Shown: one piece after another, positions 18,175 through 26,860 of the stretch | Position numbering within the stretch: the stretch's first letter is position 1 | Layout: each line of letters begins with the position of its first letter | DNA from: Eisenbergiella tayi | Lineage (GTDB): Bacteria; Bacillota; Clostridia; Lachnospirales; Lachnospiraceae | Reading direction: 5' to 3' | DNA: 50,249 nt | Assembly (NCBI RefSeq): GCF_001881565.1 | Contig: NZ_MPDJ01000016.1 | Span: 67,528-117,776, forward strand | Made by a program: the position numbers and the translations under genes | The notes under the pieces: generated by a model | What the model saw: the letters and a program-made list of their open reading frames with translations, nothing else | Told to the model about the DNA's origin: nothing | Databases searched by the model: none

Positions 18175-19757
18175 AATTCCTCCTTTTTCCGGTATTCACC
18201 GGGAGTCATATCCGTATATTTTTTGAACAGAGTATTGAAATATTTATCGTTGCTGTAGCCGACCTGTTCGGAAACCTGTTTTGCCGATAAATCGGTATGG
18301 ATCAGCAGGTCAATGGCTTTATCAAGACGCAGCCTGTTCATGTATTCCGTAAAGGTGCAGCCGGTTTCCAGCTTCAGTATCCTTCCCAGATACAGGGCGT
18401 TTAAGTGGAAGGTTTCCGCAATGGTTTTCAGGTTGATGTCTTTTGTATAATTTTCATTCAGATACAGAAGTATTTTTTTAATATTCGTGGCTCCGGCCTG
18501 ATTTTTCCCGGAATCCTTTCCTTCTTCGTATAGAAAAATTTTATGAATGATATCTCTTGTCCAGCAGTGTATGGAATCATAATCCGAAAGGGTGTAAGCA
18601 TCCTCCAGGTGGTTTTCCAGGCTGAGCACCTCCGGATCGGGATCGGAGCCGTAGGCCCTGCTGTTGGAATAGATTTTGGAAACAATCATGGAGGAGAGCA
18701 TCTGCAGTCCGTCTAAGGTAATAAAACGGTTGGTTCGGAAAATATCATCCACGATAGCCATGACATCTTCTTCCTTCTTATATAAAAATTTTTCATTCAG
18801 GCGTATCAGCTGGTCAAACTCTATGTGAGGCAGCAGAAGCGCTTCGTTTTCGACGGCATCGTCTGCCCAGCGGATGCTGCTGGGGCTGTTGTAGCCCGCG
18901 GTATTGATCAGGGCAAAGGCTTTGGCACAGCTTTCCGGTATGGTATCGATGTTCTCCGCCAATGTGCCCACGGCTGCAAACGCATGAAAGGGAGAGGTGG
19001 CCAGGACATACTGGACGATATGCTCCAAATCGGCTCTGACAGCTTTGTCCTTTCCGGAGGGAACAGCCCTGCAGCCGCAGAAGAGCAGATACAGCAGACG
19101 GCCGCCGAAATCGGTGACGGCATGGATATAGTCCTTTTGTTCCAGATGACGGAGTACGGACTTTATCGGAGGCTTTTGCTGCTTTTGAAGGGCCGTGTCG
19201 GGACTTTGGGGCAGGAATTTCAGAATGGCGACCCGGTAGCCGCAGCTGTCAAAGGGAATGTTGAGATATTCCCTTCGTTCCTCGATTTCCTCATAGGAGA
19301 TTTCGCCTATCATCATACGGTAAAGGAGGTTATTGCGCAGAATGCGGATTCCCTCCTCCAGCAGTATTTTATTCTGGCGCTGCGCTTCTATTTTCCGTTT
19401 TACCTGAATGAGGGTCTGGGACATTTCCTGGGTATCCACAGGCTTCAGCAGGTAATTTTCTATTCCCAGCCTTGCGGCGGTTTTTACATATTCAAAATCG
19501 GAATAGCCGCTGAGTACGATGAATTTGGCAGGAAGGTTCCTTCGCTGGCATTCCTGCATGAGTTCAATGCCGTTCATGACAGGCATTTTAATATCCGTGA
19601 TGATGATATCCGCGGCATGCTTTTCCAGGTATTCCAGGGCGAGGGAACCGTTTGGGAAAACAGCGCTTACCTGCATCTGATAATCTTTCCAGGAAAAAAG
19701 CTTTACCAGCCCGTCCCGGATCAACGGCTCATCATCTACAATTATTACATCAATCAT
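18171..19757 (-). CDS. YesN-type AraC-family response regulator (locus B)
   Basis: Response regulator of 528 residues. The receiver domain has DD at 8-9, phosphoacceptor Asp55 in ITDIKMP, and Lys105 in YLLKP; a long linker follows. The C-terminal 100 residues form two AraC helix-turn-helix motifs (LKTIAETFHLNALYLGRIL and SEQVGYSNDKYFNTLFKKY, ending in the family signature MTPGEYRK). It overlaps the kinase gene upstream by 8 bases and the hydrolase downstream by 4, so all three are tightly coupled. CAAAGGAG is its ribosome binding site. Its probable target is the divergent LplB/YtcP importer operon, where direct repeats 21 bases apart are found. Confidence 0.92.
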   Translation of the reverse strand: MIDVIIVDDEPLIRDGLVKLFSWKDYQMQVSAVFPNGSLALEYLEKHAADIIITDIKMPVMNGIELMQECQRRNLPAKFIVLSGYSDFEYVKTAARLGIENYLLKPVDTQEMSQTLIQVKRKIEAQRQNKILLEEGIRILRNNLLYRMMIGEISYEEIEERREYLNIPFDSCGYRVAILKFLPQSPDTALQKQQKPPIKSVLRHLEQKDYIHAVTDFGGRLLYLLFCGCRAVPSGKDKAVRADLEHIVQYVLATSPFHAFAAVGTLAENIDTIPESCAKAFALINTAGYNSPSSIRWADDAVENEALLLPHIEFDQLIRLNEKFLYKKEEDVMAIVDDIFRTNRFITLDGLQMLSSMIVSKIYSNSRAYGSDPDPEVLSLENHLEDAYTLSDYDSIHCWTRDIIHKIFLYEEGKDSGKNQAGATNIKKILLYLNENYTKDINLKTIAETFHLNALYLGRILKLETGCTFTEYMNRLRLDKAIDLLIHTDLSAKQVSEQVGYSNDKYFNTLFKKYTDMTPGEYRKKEEL

Positions 19758-21546
19758 TTACCGATTCTCCTTTGTATATGAATGAAAAAATGATTTCCGT
19801 TCCCTGTCCGTATTCCGACAGGATCTGTAAATCACAGTTCTCTCCGTAGAGCAGCTTCATTCGCTGATAGATGTTTTTCAGCCCGATACGTTCCACATGA
19901 TCGATGGATTTTTCCAGGAAGGAGAGGCGAAGCTTTTCCAGCTCCGTAGTTTTTATGCCGAAGCCGTTATCGCGGACCCGGAATACCGCGAAGCCGTTCT
20001 CCACACAGCCTGTTACATGGACATAGTTATCGGTACGGTTGCTGTCGAAACCGTGCATGATATAGTTTTCAATCATGACAAGGAGGGCATGCTGGATAAT
20101 GGGTTCCGTGAGCAGTGCGTTTTCCACCTGAAAATGATAACGGAAGAGGTTTTTATATTCGATATCACATAAACGGAGGTAATTTTTGCAGTTTTCAATT
20201 TCCTGGCGGACAGGAAGTATGCTTTCATTTTTTATGGAATTCCTGAAAATCTTGGAAAGGATATATATCATTTCCCCAATCTCCGGTTCCTCCTGAAGGA
20301 CGGCTTTCATCCGGATGGCCTCCAGCGTATTGTAAAGAAAATGGGGATTTATCTGGGACTGCAGGGCTTTCAGCTTGTAGCGCTGGTTTTCTATCTCGGT
20401 TTTATATACCTTATCGATATACAGGTTGAGATTACGGAGCATGTCATTGAAGGAGACGGAGATGTCAACCAGTTCATTTTTATGTTTATTATCAACGGGA
20501 ATATAAGAATCAAGCTCCCCGTTCTGTATCCGGAGCATGGTGAGGTATATCAGGTTAAGCTGCCGGGAGCTGCTGTTTAAATAAAGGTAAATACCGATAC
20601 AGGTCAGGGCGGTCACGCTTCCTGTAGCCAGCAGCATCAGGGCAATATTTTTGCGTATATCGGCGGACAGTGTTTTTTGGGATACCAGGCCGATGACCCG
20701 GATGTTGGGATAGGAATGAGCTTCCATGTTTACGTAATATTTTTCATGATCCAGAGTCACAAGTACGTTGTCCATCTTTTTGCAGGAAATAAACTGTTCT
20801 GCCCAGGGAAAGGGGGCATCATACCAGGAACCGGAGGTATCGAACAGAACATTGCCATCCAAATCAATGACAAGAAAATCCCCTTTTACGCCGGGATAGT
20901 TGGAGGACAGGAATTTTTGAACCTCCGATACACTGTAGTCCGCCTGGATCGCCCCGATATTGACTTTGGTGATAACGTCGCGGAGGCAGTAAATGAAGCT
21001 GTAGCCCCGTGAGGTTTCCAGAATCCGGGAGGACTGCGAAGGCATTACCCGAAGGACGGTGAAGGGGTTCTCATAGCATTCGATCAGCGGTGAAAATTCG
21101 GGAAGCGAGGCTGAAAAATTCTTGCGTACCTGCTTGGTAACGGAATATATCTGATTATCACTTGCCGCGTATATGGTAAGAGAGCTCATTTCGGAATTAG
21201 GCGGAAAGGATTCGTTCAAAAAACGGTAAATATTCTGCCGGTAGGGGAAGGACTCATGCCGGGAGGAATTCAGGCAGGAAAAAAGCCCTTCCTTATAGGC
21301 ATAATAGGATTCATAGGTATTGTTCAGCTGCTGGAGAAAGAAATGTTCCTGATCCGCAATAAGTTCCTTCAGCCCTTTCACGGCAGACATATTGTAGTCC
21401 AGGGTATATTGATGGTTCTGCCTGGAAAAATTGTAGTTAATGATCAGGATCAGCATGGTTACGATAAGAAGGATGAGAAAAATAATAAAGCGATATACAT
21501 TGGATATAAAATGCATTTTGTGAAAGGTCTTTTTTTCTTTCTGCAT
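19750..21546 (-). CDS. YesM-type sensor histidine kinase (locus B)
   Basis: Membrane sensor kinase of 598 residues. It has a transmembrane helix at about 18-38, an extracytoplasmic sensor region (about 40-298) probably of the double-Cache type, a second helix at about 300-322, a HAMP domain (about 325-380), the His_kinase motif INPHFLYNTLEAIR with phosphoacceptor His402, and a C-terminal HATPase domain (NGFAVFRVRDNGFGI). GGGGGA precedes the ATG. It is the first gene of the minus-strand operon kinase-regulator-hydrolase and is transcribed away from the importer. The ligand is unknown; context suggests the oligosaccharide handled by the adjacent importer and GH106-like enzyme. Confidence 0.92.
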   Translation of the reverse strand: MQKEKKTFHKMHFISNVYRFIIFLILLIVTMLILIINYNFSRQNHQYTLDYNMSAVKGLKELIADQEHFFLQQLNNTYESYYAYKEGLFSCLNSSRHESFPYRQNIYRFLNESFPPNSEMSSLTIYAASDNQIYSVTKQVRKNFSASLPEFSPLIECYENPFTVLRVMPSQSSRILETSRGYSFIYCLRDVITKVNIGAIQADYSVSEVQKFLSSNYPGVKGDFLVIDLDGNVLFDTSGSWYDAPFPWAEQFISCKKMDNVLVTLDHEKYYVNMEAHSYPNIRVIGLVSQKTLSADIRKNIALMLLATGSVTALTCIGIYLYLNSSSRQLNLIYLTMLRIQNGELDSYIPVDNKHKNELVDISVSFNDMLRNLNLYIDKVYKTEIENQRYKLKALQSQINPHFLYNTLEAIRMKAVLQEEPEIGEMIYILSKIFRNSIKNESILPVRQEIENCKNYLRLCDIEYKNLFRYHFQVENALLTEPIIQHALLVMIENYIMHGFDSNRTDNYVHVTGCVENGFAVFRVRDNGFGIKTTELEKLRLSFLEKSIDHVERIGLKNIYQRMKLLYGENCDLQILSEYGQGTEIIFSFIYKGESVND

Positions 21547-21842
21547 AATTCCCCCATCTGCTGTCTGTACTGTGATCTGCAGTCTGTTATTTCAATTTAA
21601 ATAGTATCATTTGTTCCTGAAAAATTGAATTATAAAAACCATAGATTGCGTTACAGAAAGGATATCACCTTAGATATTATGCTGTAAAAAAATAAGGTTT
21701 ACATGTGAAATGTTATGTTTTTTATAATCAATCCTATGTTTTTTGAAATAGAACATATACAAAATGCATGCAATAATGACCTTAGAAACGAAACGGCCAT
21801 AAGGAATTCCGAAATGCAGTGAAATAAGGAGGAGGACAGGGA
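21547..21842. promoter_or_regulatory. divergent regulatory region of locus B with 21-bp-spaced direct repeats
   Basis: This A+T-rich space separates the kinase operon (minus) from the importer operon (plus). The decamer TATGTTTTTT occurs at 21714-21723 and again at 21735-21744, exactly 21 bases apart, the two-helical-turn spacing that AraC-type regulators favour. A plus-strand TTTACA (21698-21703) and TATAAT (21723-21728) are 19 bases apart, longer than ideal, and TTGAAA at 21743 could be the -35 box of an activated promoter. AAGGAGGAGG just before 21843 is the importer ribosome binding site. Confidence 0.5.
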
Positions 21843-22760
21843 ATGGGTACAAAGGTGAGGAAAACTCATTTGACAAAGGGGAAAATAACATTATTGTGTA
21901 TGACAATTCCATCGGTTTTGTTTATTCTTGTATTTTCCTATTTTCCCATATCAGGATGGATATATTCTTTTTTTGATTACAGAATCGGCTACAAGCTTTC
22001 CAAATGTGAATTTGTGGGGCTGGACAATTTTATTTATGCGTTCGGGGATCCTTACATAATAACAGTGATTTTAAACACGCTGATAATCAGTATCCTGGGA
22101 CTGCTGGGGCTGCCGCTGGCAGGGATGATTGCCATTCTGCTTTCGGAGGTCCGGGGAAAGAAATTCAAGAAAACCGTGCAGACGGCGATTACCATACCTA
22201 ATTTCATCAGCTGGATTATTATTTATTCCATTATGTTTTCTCTGTTTTCCAACGACGGCCTGCTTACCACGCTTGTCCGCGGACTGTCGGGGAACCGGGA
22301 TTCCACGGTGACACTGCTGACGAATCCGGGAACGGCAAAGCTTTTTATGGTACTGACAAATATCTGGAAAACCGTGGGTTATAATTCCATTATTTTCTTC
22401 GCGGCGGTTACGGGAATCGATTCCCAGCTGTATGACGCCGCGGCGGTGGATGGAGCGGGACGTTGGCAGAAGATTCTGCATATCACAATTCCGGGTATTC
22501 TGCCTACCTTTATCACGCTTCTGATCATTTCGGTAGGGGCGATACTGAATAATGGGTTTGAGCAGTACTATGTATTTGTCAATCCCATGATACAGAAAAA
22601 TATTGAAGTGCTTGATTATTATGTGTACCGGATAGGAATGCTGAATAATGATATTCCTGCATCTACGGCGGTGAGCATGATAAAGACCTTTATCAGCGTG
22701 GTTCTTGTATTCGGTGTGAACAAGCTTTCTAAAAAGACGCTGGGACAGTCAATATTATAG
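21843..22760 (+). CDS. LplB-type sugar ABC transporter permease (locus B)
   Basis: Permease of the LplB group of CUT1 importers, 305 residues, about six transmembrane helices, with an N-terminal FSYFPISGWIYSF segment and the EAA loop YDAAAVDGAG (about residue 197). It is preceded by AAGGAGGAGGACAGGGA. The second permease starts 48 bases downstream, and the binding protein is the third gene. LplB/YtcP pairs are usual for importers of complex-polysaccharide oligosaccharides and typically sit beside YesM/YesN regulators, as here. Confidence 0.92.
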   Translation: MGTKVRKTHLTKGKITLLCMTIPSVLFILVFSYFPISGWIYSFFDYRIGYKLSKCEFVGLDNFIYAFGDPYIITVILNTLIISILGLLGLPLAGMIAILLSEVRGKKFKKTVQTAITIPNFISWIIIYSIMFSLFSNDGLLTTLVRGLSGNRDSTVTLLTNPGTAKLFMVLTNIWKTVGYNSIIFFAAVTGIDSQLYDAAAVDGAGRWQKILHITIPGILPTFITLLIISVGAILNNGFEQYYVFVNPMIQKNIEVLDYYVYRIGMLNNDIPASTAVSMIKTFISVVLVFGVNKLSKKTLGQSIL

Positions 22761-22808
22761 ATAAAGAAGAAATGAGGGTCCGTTTCAACGGATGAAAGAG
22801 GTGTTCGG

Positions 22809-23702
22809 ATGAATAAAAAGAAGCTTCCCGGAAAAGAATTGGTATTTCAGGCTGTAATGGTCCTTTTGTTTACACTGATGCTTATCAGCTGTATTTATCC
22901 TTTTTATTACATATTTATTGCGTCCATAAGCAGTCCGGATGCGGTGAAAAGAAGTATGATAACCTGGTATCCGCTGGAGCCTACCCTGGCCAATTATGTG
23001 CAGGTTTTCAAATTAAACGGTATCATGAATGCTTTTCTGGTGTCCATAGCCAGAACCTTTGCAGGAACGGCGGTGACTCTGTTTTTTACGAGTATATTGG
23101 CCTATACCCTGACGAAAAACGAGCTTCCCTGCAGAAAAATATTTTACTCCATAGCGATTGTCTCCATGTATATCAATGCCGGATTGATTCCCTGGTATCT
23201 GACAATGAGGACAATAGGCTTAAAGGACAGCTTCCTTGTATACATACTGCCTACTGCGGTATCCGCTTACAGCATGATACTGATAAAGACCTATATGGAG
23301 TCCATCACAGGGGGAATTGAAGAATCGGCAATGATAGACGGCGCGGGTTATTTTACTATATACTGGAGAATTGTCATGCCTATCTGCAAGCCGGTGCTGG
23401 CTGCAATCATTGTATTCACCGCCGTAGGCCAATGGAATTCATGGACGGATAATCTGCTGCTGGTAAATAATATGAATCTGAAAACCCTGCAGATGACATT
23501 GCTTGAGTATCTGAACCAGGCCACGAATGTTGCGAGTATGGCCAGAACAGGAGGTGCGAGTGCGGTTTCAGGAGCGGCAATCAGTCCATTTACTCTGAGG
23601 ATGACAATTACCATGGTGGTTACAGTTCCCATCCTGATAGTGTATCCTTTTATGCAGAAATATTTTATCAACGGAATTATGATCGGAGCTGTGAAGGGGT
23701 AA
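22809..23702 (+). CDS. YtcP-type sugar ABC transporter permease (locus B)
   Basis: Second permease of the locus B importer, 297 residues. An N-terminal helix (about 15-38) ends in CIYPFYYIFIASIS, typical of this group, and the EAA loop reads EESAMIDGAG (about residue 178). The C-terminus QKYFINGIMIGAVKG matches the YtcP signature. GAGG lies upstream of ATG 22809. It follows lplB with a short gap and precedes the binding protein by 54 bases. Confidence 0.92.
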   Translation: MNKKKLPGKELVFQAVMVLLFTLMLISCIYPFYYIFIASISSPDAVKRSMITWYPLEPTLANYVQVFKLNGIMNAFLVSIARTFAGTAVTLFFTSILAYTLTKNELPCRKIFYSIAIVSMYINAGLIPWYLTMRTIGLKDSFLVYILPTAVSAYSMILIKTYMESITGGIEESAMIDGAGYFTIYWRIVMPICKPVLAAIIVFTAVGQWNSWTDNLLLVNNMNLKTLQMTLLEYLNQATNVASMARTGGASAVSGAAISPFTLRMTITMVVTVPILIVYPFMQKYFINGIMIGAVKG

Positions 23703-23756
23703 TGAAAATTCAGGTTTCCCGGAGGAACACCTGTAACAGAAAAAAAGGAGGGTCTC

Positions 23757-25544
23757 ATGAAAAAGAGATTAGGAAAAAGCGGTAAACGTATGGCAGCGGC
23801 AGTTATGGCGGCGGTTCTTGCCTTCGGTCTGACGGCCTGTGGAGACAGCGGAAGCAGCAGCGCCAACAGCGGGGGAACGCCTGCGGAGACAGGAGCGGTA
23901 CAGTCGGAAGGAGATCAGGCCGGAACCGATGAAAAAGAAGAGGTTACGATTGATATTTTCATGGATTCCGCCGGAGAGAATCCGATGACGGCAGGAATCC
24001 AGGAGGATCCTGTGGCCCAGTATATTAAGGAACAGACAGGGGTTACATTGAATGTTGTGCTTTTCAGCAATGAGAAGCAGCAGGCTATGGCGGCGAGCGG
24101 TGATTTGTATGATGTAAACCGTATGGGACTTCAGTATATCACTCCGCTGATTCAGGCCGGCGCGGTGCAGAGCCTGGATGATTATCTTCAGTATGCTCCC
24201 AGCATGGCAGAAGGCTTTTCTGAAATGGTAAATTACAGCAAAGGCTACTTAAGCAATGGAGAAAACAAAATGTATGCTATATGCGCCAGAGGCAAGAGTC
24301 AGCCTTCTCCGTTAGCCACCTCCAGATATGGTAATTTTATCCGCTGGGAATGGTATAAAGAAGCCGGCAGCCCGGAAATTAATTCTATTGATGATTTCCT
24401 TAATCTGCTGAAAACGATTCAGGAAAAACATCCCCAAACAGAATCAGGCAAAAAAACTTATGGGATTTCCAGGTTTAATGACTGGGGCCTGAATAATACT
24501 CTTTCGGATCCCATTATTTGGAAATATTGTGCACAATACGGACTGAATGATTTAAGCTCTTTCAGCATACCTGATTTGGAATATATCGATCTGTATAATG
24601 AAAACCATATGTACTGGATTACAGCAGATATGTATTTTAAGGCGAATCAGATGGGAATTCTGGATCCGGAAACCTATACACAGAAAAACGAAGATTACAG
24701 CCAGAAAATAAGTGAAGGGCAGGTTTTCTTCAGCTCTATGGAATGGGATTTTGACGCCGGCAATGCAGAACTGAACAAAAACGGAGGTACTGACAAATAT
24801 GTGGACATTCCCTGGGCGGATACGGCAGAATTCCCTGCCTGGATTTCCAGAGCCTCCGAATTCGGTATGGCAGCAAGAACGTTTGTTGTTTCTTCCAAAT
24901 GCGATGAAACAAAACTGAAGGGCATTATGCGCCTGTTTGACTTTGTATTTTCTGAAGACGGCGCAAGATCCATAATGAACGGTCCGAAAGGCATTACATG
25001 GGATTATGACGAAAACGGCGTTGCCGTATTTACAGAAGACTGCAAACAGAAAATGAAGGAAAATCCGGATTACCTGCTGGAGCAGGGAGCAAACCGGTAT
25101 CTGGGCCTGGTAGGCCAGGATTATGACGCCCTTGCGGTGAGTGAAGCGAATAAGGGCGACTATATTGATATACGCTTAAACAAGGAATTTGTGGAAGAAA
25201 ACATGACGGAAGCAGACAAAGATTATTGTGATTTCTACGGAGTGGATGTACCTCTGGAAGTGGGCACCAAAAGAGAAAACCAGTCCACCATCCATGAAGG
25301 CTATATCAATTTGATGCCTGCCGAAAATCCTACGAATATCCAGAGAAGCGTAACAAAGATCAGCGATTATCTGCAGCAGGCGGTTCCTGCCATGGTATTC
25401 TCACAAACAAGAGAAGAGTACGACCAGAAATTTGCGGAAATCCAGGCGGAACTGAAAAATATGGGGTATGATGAAGTGACCGCGTATTATAAAGATGCCT
25501 GGGAAACGGCAAAGACGAACTATGATGCTTTGACAGGAAAGTAA
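23757..25544 (+). CDS. oligosaccharide ABC transporter substrate-binding lipoprotein (locus B)
   Basis: Extracellular binding protein of 595 residues with a lipoprotein signal peptide (lipobox LTAC, lipidated Cys28) and a Gly/Ser-rich linker. The mature part is of the larger LipO-like type that accompanies LplB/YtcP permeases: it begins VTIDIFMDSAGENP and has the ...EQTGVTLNVV segment. AAAAAAGGAGGG precedes the start. It is the last gene of its operon, unlike locus D, where the binding-protein gene comes first. A hairpin follows at 25576-25611. The substrate is not readable; the neighbouring GH106-like enzyme suggests a rhamnose-containing oligosaccharide, which is inference only. Confidence 0.92.
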   Translation: MKKRLGKSGKRMAAAVMAAVLAFGLTACGDSGSSSANSGGTPAETGAVQSEGDQAGTDEKEEVTIDIFMDSAGENPMTAGIQEDPVAQYIKEQTGVTLNVVLFSNEKQQAMAASGDLYDVNRMGLQYITPLIQAGAVQSLDDYLQYAPSMAEGFSEMVNYSKGYLSNGENKMYAICARGKSQPSPLATSRYGNFIRWEWYKEAGSPEINSIDDFLNLLKTIQEKHPQTESGKKTYGISRFNDWGLNNTLSDPIIWKYCAQYGLNDLSSFSIPDLEYIDLYNENHMYWITADMYFKANQMGILDPETYTQKNEDYSQKISEGQVFFSSMEWDFDAGNAELNKNGGTDKYVDIPWADTAEFPAWISRASEFGMAARTFVVSSKCDETKLKGIMRLFDFVFSEDGARSIMNGPKGITWDYDENGVAVFTEDCKQKMKENPDYLLEQGANRYLGLVGQDYDALAVSEANKGDYIDIRLNKEFVEENMTEADKDYCDFYGVDVPLEVGTKRENQSTIHEGYINLMPAENPTNIQRSVTKISDYLQQAVPAMVFSQTREEYDQKFAEIQAELKNMGYDEVTAYYKDAWETAKTNYDALTGK

Positions 25545-25575
25545 TAAACAAAACAGCAGGAAACAAATAAATTCC

Positions 25576-25617
25576 GGGAGACAGTCCAAACGGATAAATG
25601 GGCTGTCTCCCCATCTT
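25576..25617 (+). terminator. probable terminator after the locus B importer
   Basis: GGGAGACAG (25576-25584) pairs perfectly with CTGTCTCCC (25603-25611) around an 18-base loop, followed by CATCTTT. The T run is weak but the position, directly after the binding-protein gene and before the LacI operator, fits a terminator. Confidence 0.6.
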
Positions 25618-25621
25618 TGAC

Positions 25622-25647
25622 AATATGTGGACGCGCGTCCATATATT
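25622..25647. promoter_or_regulatory. LacI-type operator palindrome
   Basis: A 26-base near-perfect palindrome with one mismatched pair (25627/25642). Its core TGGACGCGCGTCCA (25628-25641) is a perfect 14-base palindrome centred on CG, the hallmark of LacI/GalR-family operators. It lies 103 bases before the start of a LacI-family gene, so it is the probable autoregulatory operator controlling that gene and the beta-galactosidase. I saw no second copy in the window. Confidence 0.75.
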
Positions 25648-25750
25648 CCGCTATTGAAAGTATACCAGGGAAAAGTTAAGATATTTTTAAAGGAAACGCA
25701 AAAGGGAATTCCATATGGTTTCCGGGAAATGCCGCAAGGAGGGAGGAAAA

Positions 25751-26818
25751 ATGGTCACCAGAAAAGAAGTAGCCGAAAAAGCAGGCGTATCGGTATCTGT
25801 AGTATCCAGGGCCATGAACAACAGCGGATACGTGGAAGCGGAAAAGAAAAAAAGAATACTGGAAGTGGCGGATAAGCTTGGCTATTACCCCCATCCTGTC
25901 GCGGAGGCGCTGCAGAAGCGCCGAACAAAGCAGCTCCTTTTTTTCTGTAAGGATCTGCGGAATTCCTTTTATATCGATATGTATCAGGGAATGGTGGAAG
26001 CCGCAAGGAAGCGGGATTATATGATGGTCTTCAACGGCAGCATGGACTTTGAGAAAATCCGCGATGCCATGATAGACGGCATCATCATGCCGAATGAGGT
26101 AGTCACCCAGCACTACCTGGATACGGTGGGCAGGAATTACAGGCTCCCTGTCATAGCTGCTTCCTATGGGAACCCCGCCCGTTTTTCCCGTGCGGTCCCC
26201 CGTGTAGAAATCGATATGGAAAAAGTGATGGAGCTTGCCGTCAGGGAGCTCAGAGCGAACGGGCACAAACGTCTGGCCCTGGCTATGCCTTATCCTTTCC
26301 GGACTATGGACGTAAGGCGCCTGGCCTTCTGTTCTCTGATGGAAGAAGTATATGGGAACCGGATCAAAGATTACTATATCGGCATACACCGGGAAGAACT
26401 TCCGGAGGATCCCCGTATTCTTGCTTTTCAGGAAGACGAGGATCGGGAAAGCGGTATGTATCTGCCCGAAGAAGATTTTTTCGGAAAAGGAGAGCTGGCG
26501 GCCCAGCTGTTTGCGGAGAGGAAAATCGATGCCACGGCAGTTGTGGCCTTTAATGATGAATTCGCCCTGGGGATGTGCAAAAGATTTCATGCGCTGGGGA
26601 TACAGGTGCCCCGGGATATTTCCCTGATCGGCATTGACGGCAGTTCGGCGAGAAAATACAGGGATCCCTGCCTTACTTCCGTAGGCCTGTTTCCGGAGAA
26701 GCAGGGAGCCAGATGTGTGGATACCCTGCTGGACATGCTGGAAGGGAAAAAGGTGAAATATGTATCAGGCTCCCCTATAAAGCTGATAAAGGGAGATTCC
26801 GTAAGAAAACTGGAATAA
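25751..26818 (+). CDS. LacI-family transcription regulator (locus C)
   Basis: Cytosolic repressor of 355 residues. The N-terminal helix-turn-helix (residues 3-25: TRKEVAEKAGVSVSVVSRAM) and hinge (to about 60, HPVAEALQKR) are followed by a periplasmic-binding-protein-like effector domain. ATG 25751 is chosen because AAGGAGGGAGG lies directly upstream; the frame continues upstream but starts without the helix-turn-helix alignment of the family. The beta-galactosidase gene follows 42 bases later, presumably in the same transcript, so a galactoside or its product is the likely inducer. The palindrome at 25622-25647 is the likely binding site. Confidence 0.92.
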   Translation: MVTRKEVAEKAGVSVSVVSRAMNNSGYVEAEKKKRILEVADKLGYYPHPVAEALQKRRTKQLLFFCKDLRNSFYIDMYQGMVEAARKRDYMMVFNGSMDFEKIRDAMIDGIIMPNEVVTQHYLDTVGRNYRLPVIAASYGNPARFSRAVPRVEIDMEKVMELAVRELRANGHKRLALAMPYPFRTMDVRRLAFCSLMEEVYGNRIKDYYIGIHREELPEDPRILAFQEDEDRESGMYLPEEDFFGKGELAAQLFAERKIDATAVVAFNDEFALGMCKRFHALGIQVPRDISLIGIDGSSARKYRDPCLTSVGLFPEKQGARCVDTLLDMLEGKKVKYVSGSPIKLIKGDSVRKLE

Positions 26819-26860
26819 AAGCAGAAACAAAGGATTTCGAATCAGAGGAGGATTGGAAAA

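Noticed and set aside
18825..19781. Plus-strand open frame opposite the locus B regulator
   Set aside because: The minus-strand regulator has clear receiver and AraC domains; the antisense frame has none.
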